DNA of 10,050 bases from Planctomycetota bacterium. GTDB taxonomy: Bacteria > Planctomycetota > UBA11346. The notes beneath the pieces were generated by a model. The model had not been told where the DNA came from. It saw only the letters and a list, made by a program, of their open reading frames with translations, and did not search any database. Location of the stretch: assembly GCA_947440715.1 (NCBI GenBank), contig CANETI010000060.1:1-10050 (forward strand), read 5' to 3'. Position 1 is the first letter of the stretch. Each line of letters starts with the position of its first letter. Positions 1 to 6,101 of this stretch are shown piece after piece. The position numbers were made by a program, and so were the translations under genes.

Positions 1-1
1 A

Positions 2-250
2 CCAGCGACGGGCACTGACGGTGAAGGGTCGATTATTAAAGCTCCGCCAGCGTACGTGCCACCCAGCGATTTAGGCCGACTAGATCGTATTATTTTCAAA
101 AGTGGCGGCACTCTGGTGTGTTACATTTTATCAAAACGCGTGAATGCTGATGGTGTGCTGCAATCAGTACGCGTGGTGCATCCGAATAATGGCGGTGAAG
201 AAATATTGTCATCAGACTTAATTTCTCGTATCGATGAAGATGTTCGCTGA
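2..250 (+). CDS. C-terminal end of an unidentified protein (partial at left edge)
   Basis: The reading frame is open from the first bases of the window to a TGA at 248-250, so this is the last 82 or so residues of a gene that begins to the left. A GTG at 56 is in frame but has no ribosome binding site and is probably internal. The visible part starts with a Gly/Pro/Ala-rich linker and continues with a small beta-rich segment (LDRIIFKSGGTLVCYIL, then VRVVHPNNGGEEIL, ending in DLISRID). The pattern of a Lys-Ser-Gly-Gly turn, alternating hydrophobics, a second Asn-Gly-Gly turn and a closing I-x-x-I resembles small SH3-like barrel domains common in secreted or regulatory proteins of environmental bacteria. 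That resemblance is by eye only. Its stop overlaps the coaD start by one base, so the two are probably co-translated. The function is not recognised. Confidence 0.6.
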   Translation, partial: PATGTDGEGSIIKAPPAYVPPSDLGRLDRIIFKSGGTLVCYILSKRVNADGVLQSVRVVHPNNGGEEILSSDLISRIDEDVR

Positions 251-738
251 TGCCAAGCGCACGGGGTATTTCCGCGTTATACCCAGGAACGTTTGATCCC
301 CCACATCATGGCCACGTGGATGTCATTCGCCGAGCTGCCGCTCAGGTCGAACAATTGGTTGTGGGGATTGCCGTAAATCCAGAAAAGAAGCCGTGCCTGT
401 CTGAAAAAACGCGCGTGGTTGTTTTACAAGAATTGTGCCGTGATTTAACCAATGTTCGCATCGCGACCTATACGGAAGCAACGGTGGCTTTCGCTAAGGC
501 GCAAGGCTGTACGGTGTTAGTGCGTGGATTACGTAATGCCGCTGACTTGGACGCAGAATCTGGCATGGCACAGATTAATCGCAGCCATGGTTTAGAAAGT
601 TTCTTTTTAATTGCCGATGTACGCCACCAACACTTAAGTTCTCGTTTGGTCAAACAAGTCATCGCTGCGGGTTTATCATTAGATGATTTAGTGGCTCCAG
701 CCGTTGCTCGCGCTCTTCGTACACCCATGAGCGGCTGA
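250..738 (+). CDS. coaD: Phosphopantetheine adenylyltransferase (CoaD)
   Basis: It transfers AMP from ATP to 4'-phosphopantetheine to make dephospho-CoA, the fourth of five steps from pantothenate to coenzyme A, in the cytoplasm. The 162-residue length is normal for bacterial CoaD. The nucleotidyltransferase signature YPGTFDPPHHGHVD (residues 11-24) contains the T/HxGH ATP-binding motif. NPEKKP (43-48), VRGLRNAADLDAE (91-103) and the ISSSLVKE-like LSSRLVKQ (129-136) match the family in order and spacing. The usual D-[FY]-E-[YF]-E after the RGLR loop reads DLDAE, so the Tyr is replaced by Ala; this is a modest departure and does not suggest loss of function. The ATG at 250 shares its A with the stop of the preceding gene, and no strong ribosome site is seen, which suggests translational coupling. 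The 153-residue gene follows after 29 bases on the same strand. Confidence 0.95.
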   Translation: MPSARGISALYPGTFDPPHHGHVDVIRRAAAQVEQLVVGIAVNPEKKPCLSEKTRVVVLQELCRDLTNVRIATYTEATVAFAKAQGCTVLVRGLRNAADLDAESGMAQINRSHGLESFFLIADVRHQHLSSRLVKQVIAAGLSLDDLVAPAVARALRTPMSG

Positions 739-767
739 CTTATTACACGCTCGCTTTAGGAGTCATT

Positions 768-1229
768 ATGGCTGAATGTTTACGCGGGAATCCTTATCCG
801 ACGCCAAAGCTCGGACCGCTTTTGATCGACGAAGACTATGTCGCTGCCATTGAACGGTTGATAGAATATGCGGCCCAGGCGAGCACCGATTTAGGACAGC
901 AACATAATATTGAGCTAGGATTTGATGAGTCCGGTATTGTCGTCATCGACCAAATAATTATCTCGGTGCGGGCACGAAACTGGCCAGTTGAATCGAATCC
1001 ATTTCGCTGGCATGCGAACGCCATCGGTTCGGTATTAGCCTGCATTATGCTCAAACGCGGCAATTCCCTGACGGCGTTTCGCTCGAAAGACAATTTCACT
1101 AATTTCAGCGTTTATGTTGCGGCAACAAAAGTAGAATATTTCCCGTTCCATAAAGTGCAGAAATGTTTGACCAGTGTTGATGCCGGAACGGTGGCGGCGT
1201 ATTATAAGGAATTTACTGGGGATATGTGA
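768..1229 (+). CDS. Hypothetical protein, 153 residues
   Basis: Family not recognised with confidence. The start is well supported: AGGAG at 758-762 lies five bases before ATG 768. The protein has no signal peptide and no long hydrophobic helix, so it is probably cytosolic. It opens with a Pro-rich stretch (residues 8-17), then an amphipathic helix (about 22-44), a segment LGFDESGIVVIDQIIISV (51-68), a Trp-containing segment with NPFRWHANAIGSVLACIMLKRG (77-98), a basic middle part and a mixed end. The order 'D-E-S-G-I-x-x-I-D-x-I-I' followed by a helix 'AIGSVLACIMLKRG' recalls DUF3806-like small domains, but that is only an impression. Gene order (29 bases after coaD, same strand) suggests shared transcription. 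Its 3' end faces hisB across the heptamer repeat element. Confidence 0.8.
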   Translation: MAECLRGNPYPTPKLGPLLIDEDYVAAIERLIEYAAQASTDLGQQHNIELGFDESGIVVIDQIIISVRARNWPVESNPFRWHANAIGSVLACIMLKRGNSLTAFRSKDNFTNFSVYVAATKVEYFPFHKVQKCLTSVDAGTVAAYYKEFTGDM

Positions 1230-1237
1230 TTGGACTG

Positions 1238-1261
1238 GTCCGATGTCCGATGTCCGATGTC
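1238..1261 (+). repeat. Tandem heptamer GTCCGAT, three copies plus GTC
   Basis: GTCCGAT occurs at 1238-1244, 1245-1251 and 1252-1258 with no mismatch, followed by a partial GTC at 1259-1261. It begins nine bases after the stop of the 153-residue gene. It forms most of the left arm of the larger inverted-repeat element. Confidence 0.95.
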
Positions 1262-1390
1262 TTTTGAATTTAGACGTTAATCGAAGACCAATTCGTGTGG
1301 TGAATAACCAAAAGTAAACCTAGTTGGACGTTTTTTCTAAAAGCGCAAATAGCGCCGCGTAAATAAAGAAAAAGATGGAATAACTAGATA

Positions 1391-1413
1391 GGTCCGACGT
1401 CGGACGTCGGACC
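1391..1413. repeat. Perfect 11-bp inverted repeat with one-base centre (GTCCGAC type)
   Basis: GGTCCGACGTC (1391-1401) and GACGTCGGACC (1403-1413) are exact reverse complements around G1402. It sits 14 bases past the hisB stop, so it lies just downstream of hisB on the minus strand and belongs to the right arm of the larger element. It could form a GC-rich cruciform or hairpin. Read on the minus strand, a T-rich stretch (complement of about 1364-1375) follows only after some 15 bases, so it is not a textbook intrinsic terminator. Confidence 0.9.
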
Positions 1414-1427
1414 AGTCAGTCAGATAC

Positions 1428-2012
1428 CTATCCCAATAATCCCTTCGTCGACGGCAACTCAGTCCCCGTTACGCGAATGGCTTGGCGTAATGCGCGAGCG
1501 GTGGCCTTAAAAGCGGCTTCGACAATGTGGTGACTGTTGCGGCCACAGTGCTGATGCAGGTGCAAACAAATACGGGCGTGGTCAGTGAGACCACCGAAAA
1601 ATTCTGGGACTAACTCTACCGCCCAGCTTCCGAGCATGGCGGCTTCTGGTTTGAGTTCATAAACCAAATAAGGACGGCCACTAATATCGACGGTGGCAGT
1701 TACCAACGCTTCATCAAGCGGACAGGCCAAATGACCAAAGCGTTCGATGCCCATGCGTTCGCCTAAGGCTTCGCGTAAACATTGTCCCAACACGATGCCG
1801 ACGTCTTCGGTGGTGTGGTGACCATCAATATGTAAGTCGCCGGTGCATTTTACACTTAGGGTGGTGCCCGAATGTTTGCCCAGCGCTTCCAACATGTGAT
1901 CAAGAAATCCGATGCCGGTAGCAATGGTGGCAGGACCAGCGTGGTCGAGATCCCACGTGGCGGTGATGTCAGTTTCTTTCGTTTTACGTTTGACCGTCGC
2001 ACTGCGAGCCAT
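1428..2012 (-). CDS. hisB: Imidazoleglycerol-phosphate dehydratase (monofunctional HisB)
   Basis: It dehydrates imidazole-glycerol phosphate to imidazole-acetol phosphate in histidine synthesis, as a Mn-dependent cytosolic enzyme that forms a 24-mer in the family. The 194 residues match the usual monofunctional length; there is no N-terminal HisB phosphatase domain. The family motifs are present: GIGFLDHMLEALGKHS (33-48), the metal-binding HIDGHHTTEDVGI (60-72), DISGRPYLVYE (109-119), and the second HxxxH block with GRNSHHIVEAAFKATARAL (156-174), ending in STKGLLG. The frame is open 35 codons further upstream, but ATG 2010-2012 is chosen because a strong AAGGAG precedes it and the family begins with an MARxAxVxRKTKET-type end. 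No other his gene is beside it, so it is a stand-alone locus. It is divergent from the first diguanylate cyclase and convergent with the 153-residue gene. Confidence 0.95.
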   Translation of the reverse strand: MARSATVKRKTKETDITATWDLDHAGPATIATGIGFLDHMLEALGKHSGTTLSVKCTGDLHIDGHHTTEDVGIVLGQCLREALGERMGIERFGHLACPLDEALVTATVDISGRPYLVYELKPEAAMLGSWAVELVPEFFGGLTDHARICLHLHQHCGRNSHHIVEAAFKATARALRQAIRVTGTELPSTKGLLG

Positions 2013-2017
2013 GTGCA

Positions 2018-2023
2018 CTCCTT
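2018..2023 (-). promoter_or_regulatory. Ribosome binding site that fixes the hisB start
   Basis: On the minus strand this reads AAGGAG, five bases before the ATG at 2010-2012. It is the best Shine-Dalgarno match in the upstream open frame and rules out the longer 229-residue reading. About 20 bases further upstream on the same strand, GTGGCA and TGCCAC (2045-2050 and 2061-2066) could form a weak 6-bp leader hairpin of unknown meaning. Confidence 0.8.
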
Positions 2024-2161
2024 GCGTGGGAAACCTAACGCGCCGTGGCAAAAGGCTATGTGCCACTTGCGGTCGGGCATGGGGAGCAATTCGGCCAAAA
2101 TGCTCAGGCTGCTTCACAACAGTTGCCGCAGCATCTCGAGAGATGTCAATTCAACACTGGG

Positions 2162-2198
2162 ACTCATCATGGTTAAGCTTGCGAGAACCATGATGAGT
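2162..2198. promoter_or_regulatory. Perfect 13-bp inverted repeat at the start of the first diguanylate cyclase
   Basis: ACTCATCATGGTT (2162-2174) and AACCATGATGAGT (2186-2198) are exact reverse complements separated by 11 bases that contain AAGCTT. The right arm ends seven bases before the chosen ATG (2206) and overlaps an alternative GTG start (2197). As DNA it could be the operator of a dimeric regulator, with half-site centres 24 bp apart, serving either the cyclase pair or the divergent hisB. As RNA it would be a 13-bp hairpin that hides the region just upstream of the start and could limit translation. The sequence does not decide between these. Confidence 0.6.
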
Positions 2199-2205
2199 GG
2201 CCAAC

Positions 2206-3528
2206 ATGGAACAGATGCGGCCAGGTGAGCATTTAACTAATCGTAGCGTCATTGGCCTAGCTCTTATTGCTGGTTCGGCGCCGGCGTTTGCCTTACTCGC
2301 GCCGCAGAGTCCACCTGCCGTTGTACTCGCCATCGGTATTTGTTTGGCGGTATCGGTCATGCCTATACTTGGTGCTTGGGCAGGTGTGCTGCTGTTGCCA
2401 ATATTAGGATTAATTCCCGGAGCAGATTGGGTTGGCGTGGGTCTCGGTAGCGTGTCGGCCATGGCCTTATTGTTGTGGCGGAGTCGGCCAATCGTGAAAA
2501 TAGACCCAGAGGAGGTTCGTAGTCTGCGTGCTGAATTACGTGATGCAGAACATGAACGCACCTTGTTGCATCGTCATATTCAACGTTACCCGGCGCTTAT
2601 GGAAGCCTGTCTTGAATTATCGGGTACGCGTGAGCTAGATCAATTTGCCAAAGTTTTGTGTGAGCGAACGCGAGAATTATTGCCAGGAATTACTCACGTA
2701 CGCGTGTACTTAGGCACACAATTAAAACAGTTGTGCTATGCGTCAGCGGATGTGAATGGTGAGCCTTGTCCCGTTGATGCTGGCGCTGATCAATATTACG
2801 TTGCGACTGAAGCGCGTCAGTTGCTTCGCCGCAATGGGCGTGCTGTTCGTTTGCTTACACCACTGCGTGGCGATCGTCGCCAACAAGATGGCGGCGAAGC
2901 ACAGCGCGGTGTGTTGGATGTTAGCCTAGAAAGTGAAGATGTGGGTGATCGCTTAGCCTTGGAATTATTAAATGCGCTCGGTCGTTTAGGCGGCTTGGGT
3001 TTAGGTGCGGTTGATTTAGTGAGTCAGGCCCGTTCTTTGGCATTGCATGATGATTTAACCGGACTCTTCGGTCAGCACGAATTTTTACGTCGCTTGGACG
3101 AACAAGCGGCGGCATGTCGGCGCGTACATCAAGAGTTGGGACTTATCATGTGCGACATGGATCATCTCAAACGATTCAACGATAAGCACGGTCATTTAGC
3201 AGGCGATGCCGCACTGCGATTGGTTGCGACTATTTTACAGCGCGTGTTACCAACGGATGCCATTATTTGTCGTTACGGTGGAGAAGAATTTGCTGCCATA
3301 ATTATTGGTCGAGATCGCGAGCGATTAGAATTAATTGGTAATGCCATTCGCTCAGCGATTGCCGATCAACCAATTCCAGTTGGTGATAAAGTATTACATG
3401 TCACGGCGTCCATGGGGATAACCATCTGGCATGAAGATGAATTACCTCGTACGGCATTAATAAGAGCCGACGGTGCATGTTACGCGGCTAAAGCAGCAGG
3501 ACGCAATCGCGTTATGGTGGTGGCATGA
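2206..3528 (+). CDS. Membrane-anchored diguanylate cyclase, GGEEF type, no I-site
   Basis: Predicted to join two GTP into cyclic di-GMP at the cytoplasmic face of the inner membrane. With start ATG 2206 (440 residues) there are three or four hydrophobic segments between about residues 12 and 92, a charged helix (about 102-125) and a divergent sensory region (about 128-265) that may be GAF-like by position. The GGDEF domain covers about 280-440. It shows DDLTGL, the metal-binding Asp in IMCDMDHLKRFNDKHGH, the active-site RYGGEEF (GGEEF at 358-362) and the closing AAKAAGRNRV. Where the product-inhibition RxxD site is expected the sequence reads LPTD (348-351), so the Arg is missing and feedback inhibition through this site is unlikely. 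Starts at GTG 2197 and ATG 2215 are also possible; 2206 has a weak GAG eight bases upstream. It overlaps the next cyclase gene by ATGA. The signal sensed is unknown. Confidence 0.88.
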   Translation: MEQMRPGEHLTNRSVIGLALIAGSAPAFALLAPQSPPAVVLAIGICLAVSVMPILGAWAGVLLLPILGLIPGADWVGVGLGSVSAMALLLWRSRPIVKIDPEEVRSLRAELRDAEHERTLLHRHIQRYPALMEACLELSGTRELDQFAKVLCERTRELLPGITHVRVYLGTQLKQLCYASADVNGEPCPVDAGADQYYVATEARQLLRRNGRAVRLLTPLRGDRRQQDGGEAQRGVLDVSLESEDVGDRLALELLNALGRLGGLGLGAVDLVSQARSLALHDDLTGLFGQHEFLRRLDEQAAACRRVHQELGLIMCDMDHLKRFNDKHGHLAGDAALRLVATILQRVLPTDAIICRYGGEEFAAIIIGRDRERLELIGNAIRSAIADQPIPVGDKVLHVTASMGITIWHEDELPRTALIRADGACYAAKAAGRNRVMVVA

Positions 3529-4775
3529 CCAAGCGTTGGCTCATTGTGTTACCGATGGTTCTCTTGTTTGGCGCCGTTGTATTTATGGCGCTACAAGGAC
3601 AGCCATTAGGATTTATTGCTGCTGCCATTGCCTTAGTTGGCATGGCACTGTTCTTATCCGATAAAATGACCACCGTTGAAAACAGTGGTATGCGCACAGT
3701 CGTATTAGCTGCTGATCCGATCATGCTAGCGAAACGTCGTCATCTCATTAACGAAGAACTGGCCGTTTTAGAAGATGCGCAAGATCTTCAGCGCGGTGTT
3801 TTTGAAGTGAGCGCAGAGTTAGTGGGCTGTGTCGACGAAGTCGATGCACGTGCGCGTTTTGCCGCCGCGGTTCGTCGTTATTGGCATTATAGCGACGTTG
3901 ATTTGGTGGTGTGGGAACGTGGATCGTGGCGCGGATTGGGCGGACCGATTCATGGTGATGTACCAGCCTTAGACGCGCCGGTCATGCTCCCTGGAGATAA
4001 CTCTGCGGACCTCGTTTTGGATTTAAGTCCAGGTGTCGATGGACAAGCAGCTTTCGTGTTGCGTCACGCACAATTACAACCGAGTTTAAAAGGACGATCT
4101 GCCGCTGATCAACGCTATGTAGCAGAAGTATTACGCACACAATTATCGCTGTCGTTGCGACGCGTGGTGTTGTACGGTGAATTACAATCATTGGCGCGTA
4201 CGGATCCACTAACCGGAGCTAATCGCCGTTGGTACGGTGAAACACGTTTAAGCGAACTTTGTGAATCTGGTGAAGTCGTGTCTGTTGCGATGGTTGACAT
4301 TGACTTATTCAAAAACGTTAATGACAAATTCGGACATGCAGTTGGGGATGAGGTGTTGGCCGCGGTTGGCAAAGCGCTGCTGGCGCAATTGCGTACCGGA
4401 GATTTGGTCTCGCGCCAAGGCGGCGAAGAGTTTTTAGTTATTCTACCAGAAACGCCACCCGCAGGTGCGGTGCAAGTCTCTGAACGTTTACGCGAGGCTG
4501 TTGCTGCCATAAAAGATTTACCATGTTCGGTGAGTGTATCGATTGGTGTTGCCGCTTGTCATCAAGACGAAGAATCGACTCGTCTGATTAGTCGCGCTGA
4601 TGCCGCTTTATATCAAGCAAAAGCCAATGGTCGCAATCGCGTCGTGATGTCTGACGATGGTGGGGCAGAGAGTTTTCTGCGTACGACGGCTCGGCGCAAT
4701 CGCTCGACCACGGGAGAAACCAGCGTTTACCGCGCTATGAGTCGTGAACGAAAAACGCCACCGCCAGAAGAATAA
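3525..4775 (+). CDS. Membrane-anchored diguanylate cyclase, GGEEF type, intact I-site
   Basis: Second c-di-GMP synthase of the pair, translated from ATG 3525, which overlaps the upstream stop as ATGA and so is probably coupled. The 416 residues comprise two transmembrane helices (about 5-22 and 28-45) with a very short exposed loop, a helical linker (about 64-95), a poorly conserved sensory region (about 96-215) and the GGDEF domain (about 220-375). Motifs seen: TDPLTGANRRW (226-236), the metal-binding VDIDLFKNVNDKFGH (257-271), RQGGEEF (297-303) and QAKANGRNRV (364-373). RTGD (290-293) sits where the allosteric RxxD site belongs, so unlike its neighbour it should be product-inhibited. A basic, Ser/Thr-rich tail of about 40 residues ending TPPPEE follows the catalytic domain and looks disordered. 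The two proteins share layout and probably arose by duplication, but their sensory regions have diverged strongly. Confidence 0.9.
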   Translation: MTKRWLIVLPMVLLFGAVVFMALQGQPLGFIAAAIALVGMALFLSDKMTTVENSGMRTVVLAADPIMLAKRRHLINEELAVLEDAQDLQRGVFEVSAELVGCVDEVDARARFAAAVRRYWHYSDVDLVVWERGSWRGLGGPIHGDVPALDAPVMLPGDNSADLVLDLSPGVDGQAAFVLRHAQLQPSLKGRSAADQRYVAEVLRTQLSLSLRRVVLYGELQSLARTDPLTGANRRWYGETRLSELCESGEVVSVAMVDIDLFKNVNDKFGHAVGDEVLAAVGKALLAQLRTGDLVSRQGGEEFLVILPETPPAGAVQVSERLREAVAAIKDLPCSVSVSIGVAACHQDEESTRLISRADAALYQAKANGRNRVVMSDDGGAESFLRTTARRNRSTTGETSVYRAMSRERKTPPPEE

Positions 4776-4790
4776 CGGTTGATCGTTGTT

Positions 4791-4828
4791 TTCGTTATTT
4801 TCCGAAAATCAGCTGAGCAAATAACGAA
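4791..4828. terminator. Candidate two-way terminator between converging genes
   Basis: TTCGTTATTT (4791-4800) and AAATAACGAA (4819-4828) are a perfect 10-bp inverted repeat with an 18-base loop, lying in the 56-base gap between the second cyclase and the Clp gene, whose 3' ends face each other. The stem is AT-rich and there is no separate long T run, so as an intrinsic terminator it would be weak. Its position is what supports the call. Confidence 0.4.
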
Positions 4829-4831
4829 GCG

Positions 4832-5980
4832 TTAGCGAATTACCTTAGCATCGTGAGTGATTTTTTTCGTTTCGGCACCTTCGCGAACATAGACCGGCTG
4901 GCCGTTGCGTAGGCGAATATTAATAATGTCACCGGCTTTGATTTGACCCGAAGCAATCATGCGCGATAGCGGAGCGACCAATAGTCGTTCAACGGCACGG
5001 CGCATTGGACGTGCGCCGAATTGTGGGTCAGTGCCATCGGCCTGGAGTTTATCGAGGAAGGCGGGCGAATAATGTAAAATAATAGGCACGTTGGCACCGA
5101 GCAAACGCTTATACACGTCTTGCAGCATCAGGTTGAGAATTTTTCGCAGGTCCGCATTGGTGAGTACGCGGAAGCAAATAATGTCATCAAAGCGATTAAG
5201 AAACTCGTAGGGAAAGACATCTTTCGCCGCTTCTATGGCTTTGGTTTTAATGTCGTTGTTAATAGCTTCGGCTTCGGTTTGCACTTCAAAGCCAATTGAG
5301 CGATGGCGCAGGGTGGCGCTCATTTCTTCCGCGCCAACGTTGGTGGTGATAATAATGACCGAACGAGTGAAATCGACGGTCTTATTATTACCGAGGGTTA
5401 AATGTCCATCTTCCATTAATCCCAATAAGGCATTCCATAATTTCGGATGTGCTTTTTCGACTTCATCGAATAATACAATCGATAAATAATGCGCTTTTAC
5501 TTGCGGGAATAACTTAGCAATTTTTCCTTCACCTTCGGCAAAGACACCACGCCCATCAGCCTGGGCTTCTTTATGATGCTTATCCAAATTATCTTGCGAC
5601 AACATCGGCTCGACATCGTTACCGACGTAGCCTGGGGGACTTCCGAATAATTTACTGACGGTAAATTCGCTACTAAATTCTTGGCAATTTACTCGGGTAA
5701 ATGCCGTACGTTTGCCGAAAATAGTTTCTGCAAGTGCTTTGACGGTTTCGGTTTTTCCAACCCCCGTTGGGCCGAGAAAGAGCAGGGTTAATATGGGTCG
5801 TTCGGGATTGCGAATGCCGGCTAAAACTTTGCTGAAACTATCGAGAATAGCGACAATGGCATTGCTCTGCCCGATGACTCGTTCTTTGAGCATGACCTCA
5901 AAGCGGGAAACCTGGGTCGATCGTTTGGTCGGATCGAGTACCATGGATTTTTTTTGCGGGGCGGGTTCTGATTGTGCCAT
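4832..5980 (-). CDS. Single-ring Clp/HSP100 AAA+ unfoldase, ClpC-D2-like
   Basis: An ATP-driven protein-unfolding ring subunit, 382 residues, with one AAA+ module corresponding to the second (D2) module of ClpC/ClpA/ClpB plus the small C-terminal domain. The N domain, first AAA+ module and middle domain are all absent. Seen in order: Walker A GPTGVGKT (70-77), pore loop PPGYVG (115-120), Walker B LFDE (170-173), sensor-1 TTNVG (212-216), Arg finger in FLNRFDDII (R263), and sensor-2 GARPMRRAVE (322-331). RSIGFEV (227-233) falls where ClpC has VGF and ClpA has IGL, the loop that docks on ClpP; ClpB lacks it. Between pore loop and Walker B there are about 30 more residues than in ClpC (roughly 121-165, charged and His-rich). 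The ATG at 5978-5980 follows a GAGGA ribosome site. A TATTAT box (complement of 6021-6026) could be its -10. It differs from ClpX in lacking a zinc-binding domain and in its D2 signatures. Confidence 0.88.
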   Translation of the reverse strand: MAQSEPAPQKKSMVLDPTKRSTQVSRFEVMLKERVIGQSNAIVAILDSFSKVLAGIRNPERPILTLLFLGPTGVGKTETVKALAETIFGKRTAFTRVNCQEFSSEFTVSKLFGSPPGYVGNDVEPMLSQDNLDKHHKEAQADGRGVFAEGEGKIAKLFPQVKAHYLSIVLFDEVEKAHPKLWNALLGLMEDGHLTLGNNKTVDFTRSVIIITTNVGAEEMSATLRHRSIGFEVQTEAEAINNDIKTKAIEAAKDVFPYEFLNRFDDIICFRVLTNADLRKILNLMLQDVYKRLLGANVPIILHYSPAFLDKLQADGTDPQFGARPMRRAVERLLVAPLSRMIASGQIKAGDIINIRLRNGQPVYVREGAETKKITHDAKVIR

Positions 5981-6101
5981 GGGGTCCTCGCGTCTCGCAA
6001 GTGGGTATTAACGGTAAATGATAATAGGTTGGTTACCCAACGTCAGCCAGTTGCAGGCAGTATACCTCAAAGAATGGAAGAGGGGATAAGAACTCCAGTG
6101 C

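Larger units (their letters stand above)
1234..1416. repeat. Inverted-repeat element made of GTCCGAY heptamers between converging genes
   Basis: The 198-base gap between the 153-residue gene and hisB holds a symmetric arrangement. The left arm (1234-1254) and the right arm (1396-1416) are 21 bases each and complementary at 19 positions. The other two positions are T opposite G, so as RNA from the + strand all 21 positions can pair, around a central part of about 140 bases. Both arms are built from the heptamer GTCCGAT or GTCCGAC. The core (1262-1390) is AT-rich, with a T6 run at 1331-1336 and a small GCGC-AAATA-GCGC hairpin at 1343-1355. No reading frame or transposase is seen, and no target duplication flanks it. 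It could be a miniature mobile or intergenic repeat, or act as a two-way terminator or RNA-stabilising structure between converging genes. Confidence 0.7.

Noticed and set aside
1238..1416. CRISPR array
   Set aside because: The repeat unit is 7 bases and directly adjacent; no regular spacers and no cas genes are present.
2013..2117. Extension of hisB by 35 N-terminal residues
   Set aside because: The frame is open but the added residues match no IGPD N-terminus, and the strong AAGGAG site lies before ATG 2010-2012.
1872..2228. Open frames antisense to the hisB start and its leader
   Set aside because: They lie opposite the conserved hisB motifs, lack ribosome sites and read like low-quality translations.
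4115..4510. 131-codon open frame antisense to the second cyclase
   Set aside because: It covers the GGEEF domain on the opposite strand and has a Ser/Thr/Arg-rich composition typical of a shadow frame.
4832..5980. Truncated clpB or clpC pseudogene
   Set aside because: The frame begins with its own ribosome site and a distinct N-terminal tail, has all catalytic motifs, and no degraded D1 coding sequence is found upstream (thpR is there instead).
6028..6041. GTTGG/CCAAC hairpin in the Clp leader as an operator
   Set aside because: Five base pairs only, too short to separate from chance without conservation data.
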